Source: Burkholderiales bacterium (lineage in GTDB: Bacteria; Pseudomonadota; Gammaproteobacteria; Burkholderiales; SG8-39). From it: DNA of 13,336 nucleotides. How positions within the stretch are numbered: position 1 is the stretch's first letter; each line of letters begins with the position of its first letter. Positions 1-7,560 of this stretch are shown here, in pieces. The notes under the pieces are model-generated. The model saw nothing but the letters and a program-made list of their open reading frames with translations. It did not search any database and was not told the DNA's origin. A program made the translations under genes and the position numbers. The stretch spans positions 1-13,336 of the forward strand of contig JAENXP010000013.1 of NCBI GenBank assembly GCA_016649475.1. The letters are read 5' to 3'.

Positions 1-29
1 AAAACGTGGTTGGCGCGCGCAGCGCGCAA
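1..29 (+). repeat. Truncated copy (copy C) of the two-hairpin repeat
   Basis: The first 29 bases match, at 27 of 29 positions, the minus-strand sequence of the hairpin element at 9786-9864. The match covers the end of the long right arm, the GC hairpin (arms 13-18 and 22-27, loop gca) and the closing AA at 28-29, after which similarity stops. The two differing bases (6 and 7) lie in the long stem. The left arm and loop lie outside the window. The copy sits just downstream of hom, between it and whatever gene follows. Confidence 0.7.
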
Positions 30-72
30 ATCCGCTGGTGGCACGCAACAGTACTAAAATGCGACATCGAAC

Positions 73-1419
73 CTAGTTGCGCCCCAGTTCTTCGAGCCGG
101 ATGCGCGTCACCTTACCCGTGACCACCGGCAGCGCTTCGATCGCGGCGATGGCCGCGTTGATGTGCTTCTCGCGTGTTTCGTGCGTGAGCATGATGATGT
201 CCACCTGCTCCTCGCCCTCGGAGGGCTCCTTCTGCACCATCGCGTCGATGGAGACGCTGCGGTCGGCGAGGATGCGGGTAATGTCTGCGAGCACGCCCGG
301 GCGGTCCACCACGCGCATGCGCAGGTAGTACGAGGTGACCACCTCCGCCATCGGCAGGATGGGGATGTCCGACAACTGGTCCGGCTGAAACGCCAGGTGC
401 GGCACGCGGTGCTCCGGGTCGGCCGTGTGCATGCGCGTCACGTCGACCAGGTCCGCAACCACCGCGCTCGCGGTCGGCTCGGCGCCGGCGCCGGCGCCGT
501 AGTACAGGGTGGCCCCGACTGCGTCGCCTTTCACCAGGATCGCGTTCATCACGCCCTCGACGTTGGCGATCAGGCGCCGCACCGGCACCAGGGTCGGGTG
601 CACCCGCAGCTCGATGCCTTCGGGCGTGCGCCGCGTGATGCCGAGCAGCTTGATGCGGTAGCCGAGCTGCTCGGCGTAGCGGATGTCGTCCTGGGTCAGC
701 GCCGAGATGCCCTCGGTATAGGCCTTGTCCAGCTGCATCGGGACGCCGAAGGCGATCGCCGACATGATGGTGAGCTTGTGCGCGGCATCGATGCCTTCGA
801 TGTCGAAGGTCGGGTCCGCCTCGGCGTATCCCAGGCGTTGCGCTTCCTTGAGCACGGAGTCAAACGCGAGGCCCTTGTCGCGCATTTCCGACAGGATGAA
901 GTTGGACGTCCCGTTGATGATGCCGGCGATCCACTCGATGCGGTTGGCGGTGAGGCCTTCGCGCAGGGCCTTGATGATGGGGATGCCCCCGGCGACCGCG
1001 CCCTCGAACGCCACCATCACGCCTTTATTTTGCGCAGCGGTGAAAATTTCGTTGCCGTGGGTCGCCAGCAGCGCCTTGTTGGCGGTCACCACGTGCTTGC
1101 CGTTGGCTATCGCCTTCAGCACGAGGTCGCGCGCGATGCCATAGCCGCCGATGAGTTCGACCACGATATCGATGGCGGGATCGTTCACCACCTCCCACGC
1201 GTCGGCCGTGACCTCGGCCTGCCCCGCGACCAGTTGGCGCGCCCGCGCCAGGTCCTTGTCGCCGACCTTGGCGATGCGTATGCCGCGCCCGGCGCGGCGC
1301 TTTATTTCCTCCTGGTTTCGCGCAAGCACGTTCCAGGTACCGCCGCCGACCGTGCCTATGCCCAGCAGTCCGACGCAGATGGGGTTCATGCCAGCCGTTT
1401 TCTCCGCAATGTCTGTCAC
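73..1419 (-). CDS. hom: Homoserine dehydrogenase with C-terminal ACT domain
   Basis: This 448-residue enzyme reduces L-aspartate 4-semialdehyde to L-homoserine with NAD(P)H, the branch step toward threonine and methionine, in the cytoplasm. The nucleotide-binding motif GIGTVG is at residues 20-25, VTANKALLA near 112-120, and the NGTSNFIL signature at 169-176. The expected catalytic acidic and lysine residues are E200 (YAEADP), D211 and K215 (GIDAAHK). An ACT domain, the usual site of threonine feedback, spans about 367-443. The start is GTG at 1419, which overlaps the TGA of the upstream aminotransferase (GTGA) and has AAAGGA about 9 bases upstream. An ATG at residue 11 has a weaker ribosome site. 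The length is normal for the single-function proteobacterial form. In many betaproteobacteria the same pair is followed by thrC, which would lie beyond the window edge. Confidence 0.97.
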   Translation of the reverse strand: MTDIAEKTAGMNPICVGLLGIGTVGGGTWNVLARNQEEIKRRAGRGIRIAKVGDKDLARARQLVAGQAEVTADAWEVVNDPAIDIVVELIGGYGIARDLVLKAIANGKHVVTANKALLATHGNEIFTAAQNKGVMVAFEGAVAGGIPIIKALREGLTANRIEWIAGIINGTSNFILSEMRDKGLAFDSVLKEAQRLGYAEADPTFDIEGIDAAHKLTIMSAIAFGVPMQLDKAYTEGISALTQDDIRYAEQLGYRIKLLGITRRTPEGIELRVHPTLVPVRRLIANVEGVMNAILVKGDAVGATLYYGAGAGAEPTASAVVADLVDVTRMHTADPEHRVPHLAFQPDQLSDIPILPMAEVVTSYYLRMRVVDRPGVLADITRILADRSVSIDAMVQKEPSEGEEQVDIIMLTHETREKHINAAIAAIEALPVVTGKVTRIRLEELGRN

Positions 1420-2600
1420 AGCGCGCCATCCTTTCTGAACATGTCCTTTATGCCGCGCAGCGCCTGGCGGCTTCTTGATTCATTCTCGATCAGCGCGATG
1501 CGCACGTGGTCATCGCCGTAATCGCCGAATCCTATGCCCGGGGACACTGCCACCTTGGCCTCGGTGAGTATCTTCTTCGAGAATTCGAGTGAACCCATGC
1601 CGGCATAATGCTCCGGAATCCTGGCCCAGATGTACATCGAGGCCTTGGGATTGGCCACCATCCACCCCATTTCGTGCAGGCCCTTCACCATGACGTCGCG
1701 GCGCCTCTGGTATTTCAGCCGAACTTCCTCGACGCAGTCCTGCGGTCCCTCGAGCGCCACGATGGAGGCCACCTGGATCGGCGCGAAAGTGCCGTAGTCG
1801 TGATAGCTCTTGATGCGCCCAAGCGCGTGCACCAGGTCCTTGTTGCCGACCATGAAGCCGATGCGCCAGCCGGCCATGTTGTAGCTCTTCGACATGGTGA
1901 AGAATTCCACCGCCACGTCGCGCGCGCCAGGCACCTGCATGATGGAGGGCGCCTTCCAGCCGTCGAAAGTGATGTCGGCGTAGGCGAGGTCGTGCACCAC
2001 CATGATGTCGTGCGCCTTGGCCAGCGCAATGACGCGCTCGAAGAATTCCAGCTCGACGCACATTGCGGTCGGGTTCGACGGGAAACCGATCACCAGCATT
2101 TTCGGCTTCGGTATCAGTTCGCGGATCGCGCGCTCGGTCTCGGCGAAGAAGTCGACCCCCGGGGTCATGCGCACCGAGCGGATATCGGCGCCGGCAATGA
2201 TCGCGCCGTAGATGTGGATCGGGTAGCTCGGGTTCGGTACCAGCACGGTATCGCCGCGCTCGAGCGTGGCGAGCATCAGGTGCGCCAGGCCTTCCTTCGA
2301 ACCGATGGTGACGATGGCTTCGCTGTCCGGGTCGAATTCCACGCCGTAACGCCGCCGGTACCATGCGGTAATGGCAAGGCGCAGGCGCGGTATGCCCTTG
2401 GACACCGAATAGCCGTGGGTGTCGGGGCGCTGCGCCGCCTCCACCAGCTTGTCGACAATGTGCTTGGGCGTGGGCCCGTCGGGGTTGCCCATGCTCATGT
2501 CGATGATATCCTCGCCGGCACGGCGGGCCGCCATCTTCAATTCGTTGGTGATATTGAAGACGTACAGCGGCAGTCGATTGATGCGGGCGAATTCTCTCAT
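1416..2600 (-). CDS. alaC: Class I/II PLP aminotransferase, AlaC-type (glutamate-pyruvate transaminase)
   Basis: A 394-residue fold-type I aminotransferase, most like AlaC, which makes alanine from pyruvate and glutamate. The PLP lysine is K238 in [15 protein letters not shown], an AlaC-like signature. SNPT (residues 175-178) and the D204/Y207 pair in HDLAYADI supply cofactor contacts, and HVRIALIEN near the C-terminus carries the carboxylate-binding arginine. LL-diaminopimelate aminotransferase is a close relative and an alternative annotation. The ATG at 2600 is the first start after an in-frame upstream stop. I see no strong Shine-Dalgarno sequence before it. It is transcribed with hom, whose start overlaps its stop by 4 bases, so the two are probably translationally coupled. 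Neighbouring alaC and hom genes are a common arrangement in betaproteobacteria (recalled, not checked here). Confidence 0.92.
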   Translation of the reverse strand: MREFARINRLPLYVFNITNELKMAARRAGEDIIDMSMGNPDGPTPKHIVDKLVEAAQRPDTHGYSVSKGIPRLRLAITAWYRRRYGVEFDPDSEAIVTIGSKEGLAHLMLATLERGDTVLVPNPSYPIHIYGAIIAGADIRSVRMTPGVDFFAETERAIRELIPKPKMLVIGFPSNPTAMCVELEFFERVIALAKAHDIMVVHDLAYADITFDGWKAPSIMQVPGARDVAVEFFTMSKSYNMAGWRIGFMVGNKDLVHALGRIKSYHDYGTFAPIQVASIVALEGPQDCVEEVRLKYQRRRDVMVKGLHEMGWMVANPKASMYIWARIPEHYAGMGSLEFSKKILTEAKVAVSPGIGFGDYGDDHVRIALIENESRSRQALRGIKDMFRKDGAL

Positions 2601-2632
2601 ATGGTGCGCTGCGAATAAGAGTTCATTTCAAA

Positions 2633-2681
2633 ATGAGGGGATACGCCCCGAAGGAAGTCCCCTCGGGGGACATCCCCCTCA
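2633..2681 (-). repeat. Compound hairpin upstream of alaC
   Basis: Bases 2633-2642 (atgaggggat) can pair with 2672-2681 (atccccctcat), with one bulged base. Inside lies a second perfect stem, gtcccc at 2657-2662 with ggggac at 2666-2671 around a TCG loop, which competes with part of the outer stem. Read toward alaC, the structure ends in TCCCCTCATTTT about 30 bases before the ATG. It could be a terminator-like or attenuator-like leader or a dispersed repeat; the sequence alone does not decide. Confidence 0.5.
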
Positions 2682-2693
2682 TACTCCCCTAAA

Positions 2694-2730
2694 TCAGAGG
2701 CCATTTCGGAAATTCTGAAATGGCCTCTGA
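2694..2730. repeat. Perfect 14-bp inverted repeat in the divergent intergenic region
   Basis: Arms at 2694-2707 (tcagaggccatttc) and 2717-2730 (gaaatggcctctga) are exact reverse complements around a 9-base loop. It lies between the divergent alaC and DUF498 genes and upstream of both, so it need not be a terminator, and no T-run follows on the plus strand. It may be an operator for a dimeric regulator or a small dispersed repeat. Confidence 0.75.
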
Positions 2731-2765
2731 GTACTGTGTCAGTCGCGGTAAGTGCTGAAAAAGTT

Positions 2766-2771
2766 TATAAT
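2766..2771 (+). promoter_or_regulatory. Probable -10 promoter element (TATAAT) for the DUF498 gene
   Basis: A perfect TATAAT stands in the AT-rich stretch 2757-2783. Transcription would begin near 2778, 16 bases before the TTG start at 2794. No good -35 box is visible about 17 bases upstream, so the promoter may be weak or activator-dependent. If it is used, the more upstream GTG at 2752 cannot be the start codon. Confidence 0.45.
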
Positions 2772-2793
2772 TTTAGCCTATTTGAGCGCTATC

Positions 2794-3165
2794 TTGAAGC
2801 TACATCTGTCCAACATCTCCGGCATCAATCTGTTCACCGGCTACGGTGAGGGCTACGTCATGGTCAACAGACAGCGTTATGCCCACAATCTGGTGGTGCT
2901 GCGCGACCGGCTGGTGACCGACTGGCAGCCGGCCGGGTTCGACCAGCTGAGTCCAGCGGATTTCAGCCTGCTCGCCGAACTCAAGCCGGAAATCGTGCTG
3001 CTCGGCACCGGCGCGCGCCTGCGCTTTCCGCGGTCGGAGTTGACACGCGCGCTGATCGACGCGCGCATCGGCCTCGAGGTAATGGATATCCAGGCTGCTT
3101 GCCGCACCTACAATATTCTGGCGGCCGAGGAACGCAAGGTGGCCGCGGCGTTGTTGTTCAGTTGA
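2794..3165 (+). CDS. Mth938-like domain protein (DUF498 / Xcc1710-like family)
   Basis: A small (123-residue) soluble protein with no signal peptide. The sequence MKLHLSNISGINLFTGYGEG, followed by VMVNRQRY and the later EIVLLGTGARLRFP, is characteristic of the Mth938/DUF498 family (also NDUFAF3-like). Its bacterial function is not established. LLGTGARLRFP and EVMDIQAACRTYNIL are the conserved C-terminal strands and helix. I place the start at TTG 2794 because family members begin at MKLHL and because a TATAAT box at 2766-2771 would start the transcript near 2778. GAG at 2784-2786 is a weak ribosome site 7 bases upstream. A longer version from GTG 2752 would add 14 residues not expected in the family. 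The gene precedes the arn cluster, separated by 169 bases and a palindrome, so it is probably a separate unit. Confidence 0.85.
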   Translation: MKLHLSNISGINLFTGYGEGYVMVNRQRYAHNLVVLRDRLVTDWQPAGFDQLSPADFSLLAELKPEIVLLGTGARLRFPRSELTRALIDARIGLEVMDIQAACRTYNILAAEERKVAAALLFS

Positions 3166-3232
3166 AGAACTATATATCCAGTGCCGAAGCAAAGAGGGCG
3201 TCTCCGGCAGGGAAAAGCCCCATGTCAAACGA

Positions 3233-3256
3233 ACAAGGGGGGCGCGCCCCCCTTGT
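3233..3256. repeat. 24-bp perfect palindrome
   Basis: The sequence is acaagggggg, cgcg, ccccccttgt and equals its own reverse complement. It would form a very stable GC stem in RNA. It lies in the 169-base gap between the DUF498 gene and arnT. There is no T-run after it on the plus strand, so it is at best a poor intrinsic terminator. I recognise no other element in 3166-3334 apart from a weak TA-rich stretch at 3170-3176, and no PmrA-type CTTAAG direct repeat. Confidence 0.8.
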
Positions 3257-3334
3257 AGATCCCCCGCGCGTGCAGGATCACTTTGCTTTCGAATCTTTGC
3301 CATTTCCACCATCTCATGACCATTGGGCGACGGT

Positions 3335-4975
3335 ATGACGAAGCGCTTGATAATCTTGTCGCTGCTCGCCTTCACGGCGGTTTGGTTCTCCAATCTCGAA
3401 TACCGCAAGCTGATCAACCCCGACGAGGGACGCTATGCGGAGATCCCGCGCGAAATGGTGGCCAGCGGCGACTGGACCACGCCGCGCCTGAACGACATCA
3501 AGTACTTTGAAAAGCCCGCGCTGCAGTACTGGGCCACGGCGGTCGCATACACGCTATTCGGCGAGCACCACTGGACGGCCAGGCTATGGAGCGCGCTGAC
3601 GGGCTTTCTCGGCGTATTCATGGTGTATTTCACCGGGCGGCAGCTGTTCGGAGCCCGGGCCGGCGGATATGCGGCGCTGGTGCTGGGCTCCAGCCTGCTC
3701 TGGGTGCTCATCGCACACGTCAACTCGCTCGACATGGGCGTGAGTTTCTTTCTGTCGGCGGCGGTTTGCGCCTTTCTGCTCGCCCAGCGCGACACGGCGA
3801 ACGCGCGCATGCGCTGGATGCTTGCTGCCTGGGCGGCGCTCGCGCTGGCGGTGCTGTCCAAGGGACTGATCGGTCTCGTGCTCCCCGGCGCGGCGCTGGT
3901 CCTCTACATCCTGATCGAGCGCGACTGGCGCCTCGTCGGCCGTCTGCACCTCATTGCCGGGACCGCGCTGTTGCTGGCGCTGACGGTGCCCTGGTTCGTG
4001 GCGGTGTCGCGCGCCAATCCCGAATTCTTTCACTTCTTTTTCATACACGAGCATTTCGAACGTTTCCTGACCAAGCAGCACGGGCGCTACCAGCCAGCCT
4101 ACTATTTCATCCCGGTGCTGCTCGCGGGCATGCTCCCCTGGACCATCACGCTGTTCGACGCCCTGGCGCGCGCCTGGAAGCGCGACGCGCGGCAGCACTT
4201 CCAGGCGCAGCGCTTTTTGCTCGTATGGGCAACCGTGGTGTTTGTGTTTTTTTCCGCGTCCGGCTCCAAGCTGGTGTCCTACATCCTGCCGATGTTCCCG
4301 GCGCTTGCGCTGCTCATCGGCGTGCGCCTGACGCAGCTCGGCGCGCGCGCGCTCGCCTGGCAAACGCTGCCGGCTGCGCTGGCGGGGATAACCTTGCTTG
4401 CGCTGCTGCCCGCCATAGATAGTTACGCCAGCCGTGAGGTGCCTGTCGAAATGTTCCGGGCTTACGCGGACTGGCTGATCGCCGCCGGACTGCTGCAGAT
4501 CGCCGGCGCGGCAGCGAGCGCCTGGCTCGCATGGCGCGGCAAGACGAATGCCGCGCTCGCGGTGTTTGCGGGTACCGGGCTGGTGTTCGCGCAGATCGCC
4601 TTGAGCGGCCACGAGAACTTTTCCAGAGCCAATTCCGCGTATTATATCGCCCAGAAAATCAAGCCCGAAATGAAGCCCGGCATGCCCTTTTACAGCGTCA
4701 ATACCTACGACCAGTCGCTGCAATTCTATCTGCAGCGCAGCACCACCATGGTAGTGTACAAGGACGAACTGAGCTTCGGCATCGAGCACGAACCGGAAAA
4801 ATTCATTCCCGATTTTGCACAATTTGAAAAAACCTGGATCGCGCAGCATGAGGCGCTGGCGCTGATGTCGCTGGACGCGTATGACATGTTCCGCGCCAAA
4901 GGCCTGCCGATGCGCCTCGTCGCGCGCGACACGCGCCGGATCATCGTCGCCCGACGGCAGGCCGCCAGCCCATGA
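3335..4975 (+). CDS. arnT: L-Ara4N lipid A transferase ArnT-like (GT-C glycosyltransferase, family 83/39)
   Basis: An inner-membrane glycosyltransferase of 546 residues (E. coli ArnT is 550) that moves 4-amino-4-deoxy-L-arabinose from undecaprenyl phosphate onto lipid A on the periplasmic side. The first membrane helix (residues 4-20) is followed by the periplasmic loop NPDEGRYAEIPREM (28-41), the acidic DE motif expected of ArnT/PMT enzymes. KYFEKPALQYW (56-66) and FFFIHEHFERFLT fit ArnT, and KLVSYILPMFPALALL is a conserved later membrane segment. About ten to twelve hydrophobic segments are visible, followed by a soluble C-terminal domain. I prefer ATG 3335; an in-frame TTG at 3323 would add four residues. 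ATGA overlap couples it to the next gene. General GT39 enzymes share the fold, but the complete arn set alongside makes ArnT the best call. Confidence 0.93.
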   Translation: MTKRLIILSLLAFTAVWFSNLEYRKLINPDEGRYAEIPREMVASGDWTTPRLNDIKYFEKPALQYWATAVAYTLFGEHHWTARLWSALTGFLGVFMVYFTGRQLFGARAGGYAALVLGSSLLWVLIAHVNSLDMGVSFFLSAAVCAFLLAQRDTANARMRWMLAAWAALALAVLSKGLIGLVLPGAALVLYILIERDWRLVGRLHLIAGTALLLALTVPWFVAVSRANPEFFHFFFIHEHFERFLTKQHGRYQPAYYFIPVLLAGMLPWTITLFDALARAWKRDARQHFQAQRFLLVWATVVFVFFSASGSKLVSYILPMFPALALLIGVRLTQLGARALAWQTLPAALAGITLLALLPAIDSYASREVPVEMFRAYADWLIAAGLLQIAGAAASAWLAWRGKTNAALAVFAGTGLVFAQIALSGHENFSRANSAYYIAQKIKPEMKPGMPFYSVNTYDQSLQFYLQRSTTMVVYKDELSFGIEHEPEKFIPDFAQFEKTWIAQHEALALMSLDAYDMFRAKGLPMRLVARDTRRIIVARRQAASP

Positions 4976-5343
4976 ATCTCGTGAGCTTCTCGCTGCTGAT
5001 GCTGGGCGTATTCCTCAACGCCACCGCGCAACTGCTGCTCAAGGCGGGCACCAACGCGGTCGGGCAGTTCGAATTCAGTGCCGGCAACATCGTTCCGGTA
5101 GGAATGAGGCTCGCGCTCGAGCCGCATATCCTGGGCGGCTTGGCCTGCTACGTCATCAGCGTGATAGTGTGGATCCTGGGCTTGTCACGAGTCGAAGTCT
5201 CGATCGCGTATCCCTTGCTGTCCGTAGGCTACGTACTCAACGCCCTGGCCGCCTGGTATCTGTTCGGCGAAGCTGTGACTCTGACGCGACTGGCAGGCAT
5301 AGGCGTGATCATAGTCGGCGTATATATAGTCGCGCGCTCCTGA
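4972..5343 (+). CDS. Small EamA/SMR-type membrane protein, ArnE/ArnF-like flippase subunit
   Basis: A 123-residue protein with four predicted membrane helices (about 3-22, 45-65, 70-90 and 100-121). Its small-multidrug-resistance-like sequence includes LNATAQLLLKAGTNA and EVSIAYPLLSVGYVLNALAAWYLFGE in two pieces. By family and position it should help flip undecaprenyl-phosphate-L-Ara4N to the periplasmic face. In E. coli ArnE and ArnF (about 111 and 128 residues) form a pair. Here there is only one such gene, so it may act as a homodimer or have a partner elsewhere, and I leave the symbol open between arnE and arnF. Its ATG overlaps the arnT stop (ATGA) and its TGA overlaps the arnB ATG (TGATG), so the three are tightly coupled. 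Confidence 0.85.
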   Translation: MNLVSFSLLMLGVFLNATAQLLLKAGTNAVGQFEFSAGNIVPVGMRLALEPHILGGLACYVISVIVWILGLSRVEVSIAYPLLSVGYVLNALAAWYLFGEAVTLTRLAGIGVIIVGVYIVARS

Positions 5344-6467
5344 TGGACTACCTGCCCTTCACCCGCCCCTCGATAGACGAGGAAACCATTGCGGGTGTGG
5401 CCGAAGTGCTGCGCTCGGGCTGGATCACCAGCGGCCCCTGCGTCAGGCAACTGGAGCAGGAACTGTCGCAGTACTTCGGCGGCCGGCCGGTGCGGGTGAT
5501 GAGTTCTGCCACCGGTGCGCTGGAAGTCGCACTTGCCGTCGCCGGCGTGGGACCGGGCGACGAAGTCATCACCACGCCGCTGTCCTGGGTCGCCACGGCC
5601 AACGTGATTCTGCGCGCCGGCGCCAGGCCTGTGTTCGTCGATGTCGACGCCGTCACGCGCAATATCGACCTGGAGCGCATCGAGGCCGCGATCTCCCCCA
5701 GAACGCGCGCCCTGCTGCCGGTGGATATGGCGGGCCTGCCGGTGGACCGCGACCGTTTGTACGACATCGCCGAACGCCACGGCCTGCGCGTGATCGAGGA
5801 CGCGGCGCAGAGCATGGGTGCATCATGGCGCGGCAAGCGCGTCGGCAGCTTCGGCGATCTGGCGGCGGTCAGTTTTCATGCCAACAAGAACATCACCACC
5901 GCGGAAGGCGGCTGCCTGGTGCTCAACGACGCGGCCGAAACCGAACTGTGCACCCGGCTGCGCCTGCAAGGCGTGGTGCGTCTGCCCGACGGCAGCCAGG
6001 AAGTCGAGGTCGCCGGAGGCAAGCACAACCTGACCGATGTCGCGGCGCGCATAGGCCTGGGCCAGCTAAAACACCTGGAAGAGTTCACCGCCAGGCGCCG
6101 CGCACTCGCGCAGCGCTATTTCGAGCGCTTCGATACGGACACAGGCTGCGAGCTGCCGCTGGCGGACTACGCGAACTGCAACTGGCACATGTTCCAGGTG
6201 TTGCTGCCGCTTGCGCGCTTGCGCATCGACCGCGGCGGCTTCATCCAGGCTATGCACCGGCGCGGCATCGGTGTAGGCGTGCATTATCCGGCGATGCACC
6301 TGTTCGGCCTGTACCGCAAACTCGGCTACAATCCCGGGGACTTCCCGCAGGCTGAGCGCATAGGTGCCGCCACCGTAACGCTGCCGCTGTTCCCGGCCAT
6401 GATGGATGCCGACGTCGAGCGCGTGTGCACGGCCGTCACCGAAGTCATCCGGGAAAATAGCAAATGA
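5343..6467 (+). CDS. arnB: UDP-4-amino-4-deoxy-L-arabinose-oxoglutarate aminotransferase
   Basis: A 374-residue DegT/DnrJ/EryC1-family PLP aminotransferase. It transfers the amino group of glutamate to UDP-L-Ara4O, giving UDP-L-Ara4N in the cytoplasm. The PLP lysine is K182 in SFHANKNITTAEGG, which closely follows the ArnB signature. SSATGALE (54-61), TTPLSWVATANVIL (77-90) and IEDAAQSMGA (151-160) are the usual cofactor-phosphate and ring contacts. GGKHNLTD and VGVHYPAMHLF are also typical of this family. The length fits ArnB. The start is the ATG within TGATG, sharing one base with the upstream stop. Other sugar aminotransferases have the same fold, but the arn context supports ArnB. Confidence 0.96.
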   Translation: MDYLPFTRPSIDEETIAGVAEVLRSGWITSGPCVRQLEQELSQYFGGRPVRVMSSATGALEVALAVAGVGPGDEVITTPLSWVATANVILRAGARPVFVDVDAVTRNIDLERIEAAISPRTRALLPVDMAGLPVDRDRLYDIAERHGLRVIEDAAQSMGASWRGKRVGSFGDLAAVSFHANKNITTAEGGCLVLNDAAETELCTRLRLQGVVRLPDGSQEVEVAGGKHNLTDVAARIGLGQLKHLEEFTARRRALAQRYFERFDTDTGCELPLADYANCNWHMFQVLLPLARLRIDRGGFIQAMHRRGIGVGVHYPAMHLFGLYRKLGYNPGDFPQAERIGAATVTLPLFPAMMDADVERVCTAVTEVIRENSK

Positions 6468-6496
6468 ACGTCCGAAAAATGAACGTTGCCAAATAA
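6464..6496 (+). other. Possible 10-codon mini-ORF with an internal duplication, before arnC
   Basis: An ATG overlapping the arnB stop (ATGA) opens a reading frame MNVRKMNVAK ending in TAA at 6494-6496, 10 bases before the arnC ATG. It consists of two adjacent 15-base units that agree at 11 of 15 positions, both beginning ATGAACGT; arnC itself begins ATGAACAT. This may be a short coupling ORF or simply a decayed duplication of a start region. No protein function is implied. Confidence 0.2.
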
Positions 6497-6506
6497 TCGT
6501 CGGAAG

Positions 6507-7502
6507 ATGAACATCGAGCTCTCGGTCGTTATCCCGGTCTACAACGAAGAACAGGGCCTCGCGGCCCTGTTCGCGCGCCTGTACCCGGCGCTGGACCGGC
6601 TGGACATAGCGTATGAGATCGTTTTCGTCAACGACGGCAGCCGCGACGGATCGGCGGCCCTGCTGCGCGAACAATTCCAGCGCCGTCCCGACGTTACTCG
6701 CGTCATTTTTTTCAACGGCAACTTCGGTCAGCACATGGCAATCATGGCCGGCTTCGAACAGTTGCGCGGCCGGCGCGTCGTGACGCTGGACGCGGACCTG
6801 CAGAACCCCCCCGAGGAGATCGGCCGTCTGCTCGCAAAAATGGACGAAGGCCATGATTACGTCGGCACCATCCGCCGCATGCGCCGCGACAGCGCCTTCC
6901 GCCGCATCGCCGGCAAGGCAATGAACCTGGTGCGCGAGCGCATCACCCGCATCCGCATGACCGACCAGGGCTGCATGCTGCGGGCCTACAGCCGGGAAAT
7001 AATCGAAGCGATCAACAGCTGCCGCGAAATTAATACCTACATCCCGGCGCTCGCTTACACCTTCGCCCAGCATCCTGTGGAAATCGAAGTCGAACACGAG
7101 GAGCGCGCGGCGGGCGAATCCAAGTATTCGCTGTACCAGCTGATCCGGCTGAATTTCGATCTGATGACCGCCTTTTCGCTGGTGCCGCTGCAGATGTACT
7201 CCCTCGTCGGCATGCTGATTTCCCTGATGTCCATCCTGTTCGTGGGCTTTCTTGCCCTGCGCCGGCTGCTGCTCGGGCCGGAAGCAGAAGGCGTGTTCAC
7301 GCTGTTCGGCATCGTCTTCTTCCTGCTCGGCATCGCCTTGTTCGGCATCGGGCTGCTGGGCGAATACGTAGGCCGCATTTCCCAGCAGGTGCGCGAGCGT
7401 CCGCGTTACCTGATTCAGGCGGTGCTGGAACAACATGACGCGAGCGCGGCGCTGTTGCGCCCGGCGCCCGCCGCAAGCGCAGGCGAAGGCGGCGAGACCT
7501 GA
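6507..7502 (+). CDS. arnC: Undecaprenyl-phosphate 4-deoxy-4-formamido-L-arabinose transferase
   Basis: A 331-residue family 2 glycosyltransferase (E. coli ArnC is 322) that transfers the formylated L-Ara4N from UDP to undecaprenyl phosphate on the cytoplasmic face of the inner membrane. VVIPVYNEE (7-15), VNDGSRDGS (41-49) and the metal-binding DAD at 95-97 in LDADLQNPPEEI form the GT-A domain. QGCMLRAYSREI (154-165) and GESKYSLYQLI (203-213) match ArnC. Two membrane helices follow, about 226-250 and 262-285, then GEYVGRISQQVRERPRY. The start is ATG 6507, where the family sequence begins; an in-frame TTG at 6486 would add seven residues. GGAAG abuts the ATG, so ribosome-site spacing is poor and coupling to upstream translation is likely. 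The tail after residue 310 is alanine-rich and not conserved. Confidence 0.96.
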   Translation: MNIELSVVIPVYNEEQGLAALFARLYPALDRLDIAYEIVFVNDGSRDGSAALLREQFQRRPDVTRVIFFNGNFGQHMAIMAGFEQLRGRRVVTLDADLQNPPEEIGRLLAKMDEGHDYVGTIRRMRRDSAFRRIAGKAMNLVRERITRIRMTDQGCMLRAYSREIIEAINSCREINTYIPALAYTFAQHPVEIEVEHEERAAGESKYSLYQLIRLNFDLMTAFSLVPLQMYSLVGMLISLMSILFVGFLALRRLLLGPEAEGVFTLFGIVFFLLGIALFGIGLLGEYVGRISQQVRERPRYLIQAVLEQHDASAALLRPAPAASAGEGGET

Positions 7503-7560
7503 GGTGAAACATCAGCCACCATACTCTGCCCGCTTCTGACACCATCGCTCGGCGCGCTCC

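Noticed and set aside
1..72. Intrinsic terminator of hom
   Set aside because: The GC hairpin at 13-27 is part of the dispersed repeat, and the T-run read on the minus strand (bases 4-1) lies within the long stem of the element, so I do not call it a dedicated terminator.
163..1521. Long plus-strand open frame (452 codons) across hom
   Set aside because: It is antisense to a clear homoserine dehydrogenase, is rich in Arg, His, Asp and Val as expected from shadow frames of GC-rich genes, and shows no domain.
3166..3334. PmrA box or intrinsic terminator before arnT
   Set aside because: No CTTAAG-type direct repeat is visible, and the palindrome at 3233-3256 is not followed by a T-run.
6066..7436. 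456-codon minus-strand open frame across arnB and arnC
   Set aside because: It is the antisense shadow of two well-supported arn genes with no recognisable motif.
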